The notes under the pieces were generated by a model. The model was not told the DNA's origin, made no database searches, and saw only the letters and a program-made list of their open reading frames with translations. Both the position numbers and the translations under genes were made by a program. Positions 23,716-29,824 of a stretch of DNA of 29,824 nucleotides are shown here, one piece after another (the first letter of the stretch is position 1; each line of letters begins with the position of its first letter). This DNA is from an uncultured Chitinophaga sp. (lineage in GTDB: Bacteria > Bacteroidota > Bacteroidia > Chitinophagales > Chitinophagaceae). The stretch spans positions 1-29,824 of the forward strand of contig NZ_CALNBI010000151.1 of the NCBI RefSeq assembly GCF_937874145.1. Reading direction: 5' to 3'.

Positions 23716-24453
23716 TTAGGGTTGGTCCAGCAATTTGGAAGCTCTTTCCAGATCTTCCGGCGTATCGATTTCCACGCCCATATAGTCGGTTACGACCATT
23801 TTGAGCGGAATTCCCATCTCCAGGTACCGCAGGCACTCCACTTTCTCGGCTGCTTCCAGCGGCGTCATGGGCGTGCGCGTGAACTGCAGCAGGGCTTCGC
23901 GGCGGAACGCGTAGATGCCGATATGCTCGTAGTACACGGTGTTCACGTTTTTATCGCGGGGGTAGGGGATCACGGAGCGGGAGAACATGAGCGAATTGAA
24001 ATCCTTGTCTACCGCAACTTTCACGAAGTTGGGGTCTTCAATGTCTTTCCAGTCTTTCAGTTCCTGCATGAGCGACGCCACCTGCACCTTCTTTCCGGCT
24101 TCGCCTTCAAAAACCTGCAACAGTTTCTCCAGCGGTTCTTTCCGGGTGAAAGGCGTATCGCCCTGAACGTTCACTACGATGTCCACGTCGGTCATATCCT
24201 CCACGGCTTCGGCGATGCGGTCGGACCCGCTTTCGTGCTCGCGTTTGCTCATGATGGCCTTTCCGCCGTTGCGGGTGATTTCTTCAAAGATGATGTCGCT
24301 GTCGGTTACTACCATGACTTCGTCGAACACACCGGTTTCGCGGGTGGATTCATACGTGCGCCAGATAACGGTTTTACCTGCGAGCACTGCCATCATTTTG
24401 CCGGGGAAGCGGCTGGCGGCGTAACGCGCCGGGATCAATGCGATTTTCTTCAT
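23716..24453 (-). CDS. kdsB: 3-deoxy-manno-octulosonate cytidylyltransferase, probably Kdo8N-active
   Basis: A 245-residue enzyme that activates Kdo or Kdo8N with CTP. IPARYAASRFPGK (7-19) is the nucleotide-binding signature, and the KREHESGSDRIAEA segment and VNVQGDTPF are family motifs. The last has Thr where Glu is more usual (QGDEP). GVEIDTPEDLERA near the C-terminus is typical. Lying between probable kdnA and kdnB genes (gaps 15 and 23 nt), it is likely the dedicated CMP-Kdo8N synthetase, as in Shewanella. Whether it also accepts Kdo, or another kdsB exists in the genome, cannot be seen. Confidence 0.92.
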   Translation of the reverse strand: MKKIALIPARYAASRFPGKMMAVLAGKTVIWRTYESTRETGVFDEVMVVTDSDIIFEEITRNGGKAIMSKREHESGSDRIAEAVEDMTDVDIVVNVQGDTPFTRKEPLEKLLQVFEGEAGKKVQVASLMQELKDWKDIEDPNFVKVAVDKDFNSLMFSRSVIPYPRDKNVNTVYYEHIGIYAFRREALLQFTRTPMTPLEAAEKVECLRYLEMGIPLKMVVTDYMGVEIDTPEDLERASKLLDQP

Positions 24454-24468
24454 GCCGGGAATTTGTAA

Positions 24469-25662
24469 TTACAATGCGCTTTTCACGGCAGCCGTCAGTT
24501 TTTCGGCGCGTTCGCGTACTTCCGCGTCAGTCCATGCGAGGCTGATGGGGAAGGAAATGCAGCGGCCGATGATGGCGTCGGAAGCGGGGAATTGTTTGGT
24601 TTGATATACGGCGAGGTCTTTGGCGAGTTGTTCCGGGAACCGGGTAAGGGTTGCACCCTCTTGCAGGTGGTTCCATTTACGGAAGTAGTGCCAGTTGTTG
24701 TCGAACCAATGGAATGCGGGCAGGCCGGCGGCTTTCATGGCTTTGGCGGCGTTGCGGGCGGTGTCCAGGTCGGGGAGGAAGAAGGAGAGATGGGTGCAGC
24801 TGTCGCCCGAGGGATCGGGGATGCGGCGGAACTCCACTTCCGGAAGGGTAGCCAGGGCCGCTTTCACGATCTCGTGGTTGTTGCGGAGGATGGCCAGGAA
24901 GCGGTCGAGCTTGCGGATCTGCGCAAGGCCTACCGCGGCATGCAGTTCGGAAATGCGGAAGTTGTAGCCCAGGTGCGGATGCCCGTCGGCGCCACGGTCT
25001 GCCCCGCCGAGATGGTCGTGGCCATGGTCGGAGTAAGCGTCGCATTTCGTATAAACGTCTTTATCGTTGGTGATGATCGCCCCGCCTTCGGCGCAGGTGA
25101 TCGTTTTCACGAAGTCGAAGGAGAAAGTACCGGCATGCCCGATGGAACCCAGCGCGCGGCCTTTGTGGGTGGCCCCGGTGGATTGACAGGCGTCTTCCAG
25201 CAGGATGAGGTTATGCTCCTGGCAGATTTCCACCAGCGCGTCCATGTCGGCCATGGAGCCGCACATATGAACGGGCATTACGCATTTGGTGCGGGGGGTG
25301 ATGGCGGCGCGCACGGCGGCGGCGTCCAGCGTCATCGTATCGTCCACATCCACCAGTACAGGCGTTGCACCTACCGACAGCACGGCTTCGAAGCTGGCCA
25401 CGAAGGTAAAAGTAGGCATGATGATCTCGTCTCCCGCACCCAGGCCCAATGCGGCCATAGCGGTCGTGAGCGCGGTGGTGCCGCTCGATGTCAGCTGCGC
25501 GTATTCCACGTTGAAACGCTCGCAAAGCGCCTGCTCCAGTTCTTTCGCTTTCCAGATCCCTTTGCGGGGACCGTCGAATCCATAACGCATGTAAATTCCT
25601 GTCTCAAGGACGTCGTTCACTTCCTTCCTTTCTTCGGCGCCAAATAGTTCAAATCCGGGCAT
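24469..25662 (-). CDS. kdnA: DegT/DnrJ/EryC1 aminotransferase, probable KdnA (Kdo8N transaminase)
   Basis: A 397-residue PLP-dependent sugar aminotransferase. SSGTTALTTAMAALGLGAGD (59-78) binds cofactor phosphate, EDACQSTGA (156-164) supplies the aspartate, and Lys186 in SFDFVKTITCAEGG is the PLP lysine. The C-terminal half has the His-rich stretch SDHGHDHLGG. DegT enzymes aminate keto- or aldehydo-sugars; the neighbours (cytidylyltransferase and alcohol dehydrogenase) point to amination of 8-oxo-Kdo to Kdo8N. It is the first gene of the operon, with a TAnnTTTG box upstream. Confidence 0.87.
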   Translation of the reverse strand: MPGFELFGAEERKEVNDVLETGIYMRYGFDGPRKGIWKAKELEQALCERFNVEYAQLTSSGTTALTTAMAALGLGAGDEIIMPTFTFVASFEAVLSVGATPVLVDVDDTMTLDAAAVRAAITPRTKCVMPVHMCGSMADMDALVEICQEHNLILLEDACQSTGATHKGRALGSIGHAGTFSFDFVKTITCAEGGAIITNDKDVYTKCDAYSDHGHDHLGGADRGADGHPHLGYNFRISELHAAVGLAQIRKLDRFLAILRNNHEIVKAALATLPEVEFRRIPDPSGDSCTHLSFFLPDLDTARNAAKAMKAAGLPAFHWFDNNWHYFRKWNHLQEGATLTRFPEQLAKDLAVYQTKQFPASDAIIGRCISFPISLAWTDAEVRERAEKLTAAVKSAL

Positions 25663-25685
25663 AATGCAAAATTTTTGTAGTGGTG

Positions 25686-25693
25686 CAAAGGTA
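25686..25693 (-). promoter_or_regulatory. Putative -7 box of the kdn operon
   Basis: The reverse strand reads TACCTTTG, a full match to TAnnTTTG, 23 nt upstream of the kdnA start at 25662. The -33 region has no clean TTTG. Confidence 0.5.
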
Positions 25694-25885
25694 GAACAAT
25701 CCCGGAATGGAAAACCGATAAAAACCGTTAAACTTTTCGACGGTCAAATATGCATTATTTGACTCCTTTTATTATGACTATCAATATTCTATATAGATTT
25801 TAAATCCGGAAACCGCGGAAACGCAGGCCAAAAAACCGGGCCCGCGCGGGGATTTCCTTATTTTCATACCCTCAACAACCATTCT

Positions 25886-26314
25886 ATGCGTAAATTCTTA
25901 TTGTCAGCCACCCTTTTCTGCTCCATGATCCTCACCGCCGCCGCGCAGGACCCCGCCGAAACCCGTATCCGCCAGCTCATGCAAACCCAGCTCGAATGCT
26001 GGAACCGCGGCGATATCGAAGGCTTTATGGGCACCTACTGGAAATCAGACAGCCTCCTGTTTATCGGCAAAAAAGGGCTCACCTACGGCTGGCAGGCCAC
26101 GCTGGACAACTACAAAAAAGCCTATCCCGGCAAGGAAGGCATGGGACAGCTCGCATTCGACCTGCTGGAATTTAAAAAACTCGCCGGCGATGCTTATTTT
26201 GTAGTAGGCAAGTGGAAGCTCACGCGCACCATCGGTAACCTCGACGGGCACTTCTCCATCGTCCTCCGCCGCATCGGCGGCGAATGGAAAATCGTGGCCG
26301 ACCACTCCAGCTAA
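25886..26314 (+). CDS. Secreted SnoaL/DUF4440-like (NTF2-fold) protein
   Basis: A 142-residue protein with a signal peptide (MRKFLLSATLFCSMILTAAA). The mature part starts with a helix that leads into QLECWNRGDIEGFMGTYWKSD, the usual opening of DUF4440/SnoaL-like NTF2 folds, followed by curved strands ending in GGEWKIVADHSS. Such domains act as small-molecule binding or catalytic folds, often of unknown substrate. It is 12 nt upstream of a D-aminoacylase-type gene and likely in the same operon. Periplasmic location is predicted. Confidence 0.85.
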   Translation: MRKFLLSATLFCSMILTAAAQDPAETRIRQLMQTQLECWNRGDIEGFMGTYWKSDSLLFIGKKGLTYGWQATLDNYKKAYPGKEGMGQLAFDLLEFKKLAGDAYFVVGKWKLTRTIGNLDGHFSIVLRRIGGEWKIVADHSS

Positions 26315-26326
26315 ACCCGGAAACCC

Positions 26327-27901
26327 ATGAAAAAAACGCTCTTCCTTCTTCCCGCACTACTCGCCGCCATGGCCGGTTTCGCGCAATCCGAAGCCGATAT
26401 CCTCATCCGCAACGCCCGCATCGCCGACGGTACCGGCAACTCCTGGTATTACGGCGAAGTGTCGGTGAAAGACGGGCGCATCCTCGCCGTTACCCGCCAG
26501 CCCCAAACCCTCCGCGCCACCAAAACCATAGACGCCGGCGGGCGCATCGTGGCGCCGGGGTTCATCGATGTGCATACCCATATCGAAGACGATGAATTCA
26601 AAGTCCCCACGGCCGAAAGCTTCCTGATGGACGGCGTCACCACCGTCGTCACCGGCAACTGCGGCGCTTCCAATATTGACCTGGGGCGCTACTTCCGGCA
26701 ACTCGACAGCATGACCATCTCCATCAACGTAGCTTCCCTCATCGGCCACAACGATGTGCGCCGCGCAGTGATGGGCAGCACCAACCGCATGCCCACTGCT
26801 GAAGAGCAGCAAAAAATGGAAAGCCTTGTCGAGAAAGCCATGCACGACGGAGCGGTGGGCCTCAGCACGGGCCTGATTTACGTTCCCGGCAACTACGCCC
26901 AAACGGCCGAAGTAGTAGGCCTCGCCAAAGCCGCCGCGAAGCACGGCGGCGTATACGCCACGCATATGCGCAACGAAGGCGATGCCGTGGAAGCCGCTAT
27001 CGAAGAAGCGTTGAGCATCGGCCGCCAGGCAAACATCCCTGTGGAAATATCCCACTTCAAGATCGGCGGCAAACAAAACTGGGGCCGCTCTGCCGTAACC
27101 CTGGCGCTCATAGAGAAAGCCCGCCGCGAAGGCCTGGAAGTGACCATCGATCAATATCCCTACACCGCCAGCAGCACCAGCCTCCGCACTATGCTGCCCG
27201 ACTGGGCGCTTTCCGGCGGCCACGACTCTGTGGTGTACCGCCTCACCACGCCGGATATACGGAAGAAGATCGTATCGGAGATGAGCGGCATCTATAAGAA
27301 ACGCCGCCTCAAAAACCTGGATTACGCCGTAGTCGCGTATTTCGAGGCCGACACTACGCTCAATGGCAAGAACATCTCCGAAATCAATAAATTAAAAGGA
27401 AGGAAAAGCAATATCCCCAACGAAGTGGAAACCGTGCTGGACCTGGTGCAGCAGGGGAGCGCGGGCATGGTGTTCCACGGCATGAGCGAAGAAGATGTGA
27501 AACGCATTATGCAATACCCTTTCAACATGTTCGCGTCAGACGCCAGCATCCGCGAGTTTGGCGTGGGCGTTCCGCATCCGCGCGGGTATGGCACCAATGC
27601 GCGCGTGCTGGGAAAATATGTGCGGGAAGAAAAAGTGCTGGGGCTGGAAGAAGCGATCCGCAGGATGACGTCCCTCCCGGCACAGAAGTTCAGGCTGGCG
27701 CAACGCGGCCTGCTCGTTCCCGGGTACATGGCGGACATCGTCATCTTCGACCCTGCCACGGTAAAAGACCTGTCGACCTTCACCCAACCCCACCAGTATT
27801 CCACCGGCTTCAGCCATGTGCTGGTCAACGGGCAACTGACGATAGAAAACGGAAAACACAACGGCACCCGCAAAGGCCAGGTAGTGCGCCTGGGCCTTTA
27901 A
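26327..27901 (+). CDS. Secreted D-aminoacylase / N-acyl-D-amino-acid deacylase family amidohydrolase
   Basis: This 524-residue protein has a signal peptide (cleavage near residue 19, GFA-Q). The metal-dependent amidohydrolase fold shows HTH (83-85) in GFIDVHTH, NCGAS (111-115), ATHMRNE (211-217), EISHFK (240-245) and the catalytic aspartate Asp405 in FASDAS. The C-terminal strand segment GYMADIVIFDP is typical. The family removes acyl groups from N-acyl-D-amino acids, or hydrolyses related D-residue amides. The exact substrate is unknown, and a role in recycling D-amino-acid derivatives in the periplasm is inference. It ends two bases before the convergent holin-like gene. Confidence 0.9.
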   Translation: MKKTLFLLPALLAAMAGFAQSEADILIRNARIADGTGNSWYYGEVSVKDGRILAVTRQPQTLRATKTIDAGGRIVAPGFIDVHTHIEDDEFKVPTAESFLMDGVTTVVTGNCGASNIDLGRYFRQLDSMTISINVASLIGHNDVRRAVMGSTNRMPTAEEQQKMESLVEKAMHDGAVGLSTGLIYVPGNYAQTAEVVGLAKAAAKHGGVYATHMRNEGDAVEAAIEEALSIGRQANIPVEISHFKIGGKQNWGRSAVTLALIEKARREGLEVTIDQYPYTASSTSLRTMLPDWALSGGHDSVVYRLTTPDIRKKIVSEMSGIYKKRRLKNLDYAVVAYFEADTTLNGKNISEINKLKGRKSNIPNEVETVLDLVQQGSAGMVFHGMSEEDVKRIMQYPFNMFASDASIREFGVGVPHPRGYGTNARVLGKYVREEKVLGLEEAIRRMTSLPAQKFRLAQRGLLVPGYMADIVIFDPATVKDLSTFTQPHQYSTGFSHVLVNGQLTIENGKHNGTRKGQVVRLGL

Positions 27902-27903
27902 GG

Positions 27904-28257
27904 TCAGTCAACCCGGTCTTCCGGCCCGAGCGACATCATGAAACTGCTGATGATAGACAGCACCACGCTGAACAGCAGCGCCCACCAGAAGTTGTCCACT
28001 TTAAACCCTTTCACCAGGCTGCTGGCCCATAATACGATCAGTGCGTTGATGACGAGCAGGAAGAGGCCAAGGGTGACCACGGTCACAGGCAGGGTGAGGA
28101 TCACGAGGATAGGCTTCACGATCAGGTTCAACAAACCGAGCACGATGGCGAGCAGCAGTGCGGTAGTAAAATCCTGGAGTTTAACGCCGGGGAGTAAATA
28201 GGCCGTCAGCAGCGCGGCAAGCGCCGTCACGAGCAGCCGGATAAGAATTCCTAACAT
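27904..28257 (-). CDS. YvlD / phage-holin-IV-like membrane protein
   Basis: 117 residues from MLGILIRLLV at 28257, with four predicted membrane helices: about residues 3-20, 28-48, 52-74 and 88-110. A longer start at 28293 gives an extra hydrophilic leader and is less likely. The GLLNLIVKPILVILTLPVTVVTLGLFLLVINA core is the hallmark of the COG1950 (YvlD) group, annotated as phage holin superfamily IV. These are chromosomal genes found widely in bacteria; nothing here suggests a prophage. The function is not established. Confidence 0.88.
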   Translation of the reverse strand: MLGILIRLLVTALAALLTAYLLPGVKLQDFTTALLLAIVLGLLNLIVKPILVILTLPVTVVTLGLFLLVINALIVLWASSLVKGFKVDNFWWALLFSVVLSIISSFMMSLGPEDRVD

Positions 28258-28325
28258 TGGATAGCGTGTTAGTGCTTTATACAAAATACACAAAAAGCAT
28301 GCAGAATGTTTAGTGTTTCTGGTTA

Positions 28326-29606
28326 TCAGATCACGATCAATTCATAAAAATCTTCCGGCACGAGGTATAAACGCGCCATCTGCTGCAGCTCTTCGGCGGA
28401 AATGGTTTTGATGGTACGGATATTATTGTAGAAATAGTTTTCGTCGAGATCGTTCAGGATAAGATTCTTCCACCGCTGGATCACCTGGAAGGCGCCGTCG
28501 AGGTCGCCGAGGATGGATCCGATCATGAAATTCCTAACGAGGCTGAGTTCTTCTTCCGGTATCGGCTCATCGCGGAGCCGGTTCATTTCCAGGTAGATTT
28601 CCGCGATCGCTTTTTCGCATACATCCCGTCCTGCTTCGGTTTGGATATTCACCGCGCCGGCCTGGCGGAAATTGTAGATCTGCGAGTGGATGCCGTAAGT
28701 ATATCCTTTTTCTTCCCGGATATTGCTCATGAGCCTCGATCCGAAATACCCGCCGAATATGGTGTTCAGCACGAGCATCTTCGGGAAGTCGGGGTGGTAG
28801 CGGTTCGGGAAAGGCCTGGCTACGCGGATGCTTCCCTGTACGCCGTTCTCATCATTGAAGATGCGGTATTTCTTTTCATCCGCCGGCAGGATCGGCATTT
28901 CGGGGCGGAGGTTGTGCGTTTCCTCACCCCATTTGTGGCCGAAGTGCTGGTTGAGGAGGGGGATGATATTATCGGGCAGGTTGCCTGCCAGGAAGATCTT
29001 GCAGTTGTTGTACGTGTAGTGTTGCTTATAGAACCCGTGAAGGCTTTCGGTTTGCAGGGCGTCGTACGCCATCATGCTGCTCACGCGGCCGTAGGGGTGG
29101 AATTCCCCGAAGAGATATTTATCGATGTGCCGGTTGGCGACGAACTCGCTTTTCTGAAGGTTCACCGCCAGCTTCTGTTTCATGTTCTGGGTGAAGATGG
29201 CGAGCTCCTGCTCGGGGAACGCCGGGTCCTGTATCACTTCCTGCAGCGTGGGCAGCAGGTCGGCGATATGGCGGCTGAGGCAGTGAAGGGTGTAGGTGGC
29301 GTTTTCGTGGAAGCAGTTCCGGTTGAGATAGGCGCCGTAGTACTCGGTCATTTCATTGATCTCGAGCGCGGAATGCCGGCCGGTGCCGTTCTTCATGAGG
29401 AAGTTGGTGGCGGAGGCCACGAGGTTTTCAGACTCGTACCAGCTGCCTGCGGGGAACACCAGCTCCAGCTGGAGGGTTTCCTGCTCGGAGGAGCGGACCA
29501 CGTATACGGGAATGCCGTTGTCCAGCTGGAATTTCTCCAGCGGTTTGAGTTGTATATCGAAATTGACTGCGTCTTTTATTGCGGGTGCCTGTCTTCTGTT
29601 GATCAT
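28326..29606 (-). CDS. M16-family protein, apparently non-catalytic subunit
   Basis: A 426-residue, two-domain insulinase-like protein without a signal peptide. The zinc motif HxxEH expected near residues 65-71 is absent: the aligned segment reads ATNFLMKNGTG (66-76). The C-terminal half retains the family Arg/Tyr segment GSRLMSNIREEKGYTYG. M16 enzymes often work as pairs in which one subunit holds zinc and the other supports substrate binding. The next upstream gene (29611-29824) is a second M16 member with only a 4-nt gap, so this is probably the non-catalytic partner. Confidence 0.88.
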   Translation of the reverse strand: MINRRQAPAIKDAVNFDIQLKPLEKFQLDNGIPVYVVRSSEQETLQLELVFPAGSWYESENLVASATNFLMKNGTGRHSALEINEMTEYYGAYLNRNCFHENATYTLHCLSRHIADLLPTLQEVIQDPAFPEQELAIFTQNMKQKLAVNLQKSEFVANRHIDKYLFGEFHPYGRVSSMMAYDALQTESLHGFYKQHYTYNNCKIFLAGNLPDNIIPLLNQHFGHKWGEETHNLRPEMPILPADEKKYRIFNDENGVQGSIRVARPFPNRYHPDFPKMLVLNTIFGGYFGSRLMSNIREEKGYTYGIHSQIYNFRQAGAVNIQTEAGRDVCEKAIAEIYLEMNRLRDEPIPEEELSLVRNFMIGSILGDLDGAFQVIQRWKNLILNDLDENYFYNNIRTIKTISAEELQQMARLYLVPEDFYELIVI

Positions 29607-29610
29607 AATC

Positions 29611-29824
29611 TTAATTTCCTGCGTAATAATGGATCGTGTTGACGTTGTTGGGGGAGAAGATCGCCCGGGCCTGTTCCTGGATGTCGGCTACCGTTACCGC
29701 TTCGTACTTCGCGAATTCGGTATTCATCTCCGCCGCATCGCCGATGAGCTCGTAGAAAGCGAGGTTGTTCGCGCGGGAGAGGAGCCCCATGTCTTCGAAA
29801 GCCAGCATGCTTTCCACGCGGTTC
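29611..29824 (-). CDS. M16-family peptidase, C-terminal 71 codons only
   Basis: The reverse-strand frame is open from the right edge to the stop at 29611. It encodes the C-terminal helices of an M16 peptidase, including EDMGLLSRANNLAFYELIGD and the usual end VTVADIQEQARAIFSPNNVN. The N-terminal, potentially zinc-binding part lies outside the window. Four bases separate it from the next M16 gene, so they are cotranscribed. The presence of HxxEH cannot be judged here. Confidence 0.85.
   Translation of the reverse strand, partial: NRVESMLAFEDMGLLSRANNLAFYELIGDAAEMNTEFAKYEAVTVADIQEQARAIFSPNNVNTIHYYAGN

Noticed and set aside
27904..28257. Prophage remnant suggested by a holin-like gene
   Set aside because: The protein belongs to the widespread chromosomal YvlD/COG1950 group and no other phage genes occur nearby.

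Overview
The window looks like chromosomal DNA from a Bacteroidota bacterium, most likely Chitinophagaceae (Chitinophaga-like). The evidence is the gene families and their order, the lipobox and signal-peptide style, and several promoters with the Bacteroidota -7 box TAnnTTTG (with TTTG at -33 ahead of the thiamin operon). No prophage, insertion sequence, CRISPR array, tRNA or rRNA gene was found. Assignment below family level is inference.

Layout. (1) 1-5481, minus: an operon reading TetR, TetR, TolC-type outer-membrane protein, periplasmic adaptor, RND inner-membrane pump (cut by the left edge), i.e. a complete tripartite efflux system under two tandem repressors. (2) 5482-6256: an AT-rich gap with two diverged copies of a 70-nt element exactly 240 nt apart, then a strong terminator for the next gene. 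(3) 6257-7516, minus: a class I/II PLP aminotransferase, divergent from dnaN (7808-8926), which has its own promoter and terminator. (4) 9223-11133: a sterol desaturase/fatty acid hydroxylase-type membrane enzyme, a small membrane protein, and a lipocalin-like lipoprotein on the minus strand. (5) 11134-18763: the thiamin region. It holds a degenerate ~52-bp tandem array, a textbook promoter, a TPP riboswitch and thiS, then an 806-nt gap containing a 61-bp minisatellite, then thiC, a TenI/ThiE-like gene, thiD, thiE, thiG and thiH, several with overlapping start and stop codons. It makes both the pyrimidine (ThiC, ThiD) and thiazole (ThiS, ThiG, ThiH) halves and joins them (ThiE); no thiF is present. 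(6) 18828-20201, minus: a secreted TlpA-like thioredoxin. (7) 20335-21546: an MFS exporter, convergent with a truncated haemoglobin and a conserved hypothetical protein. (8) 22616-25662, minus: an aminotransferase, a CMP-Kdo synthetase-type cytidylyltransferase and an iron-type alcohol dehydrogenase. This set matches the KdnA/KdsB/KdnB pathway for 8-amino-3,8-dideoxy-Kdo (Kdo8N), an unusual lipopolysaccharide inner-core sugar. (9) 25886-27901: a secreted SnoaL/DUF4440-like protein and a D-aminoacylase-type amidohydrolase. (10) 27904-29824, minus: a YvlD/holin-IV-like membrane protein and two M16 peptidase-family genes, the complete one lacking the zinc motif and the other cut by the right edge.

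Most interesting points: the Kdo8N-type cassette; a 14-nt perfect inverted repeat that brackets the thiS start codon just downstream of the TPP riboswitch; the hairpin-rich 61-bp minisatellite inside the thi operon; the separate ~52-bp array upstream of it; and the paired 70-nt elements upstream of the efflux operon.
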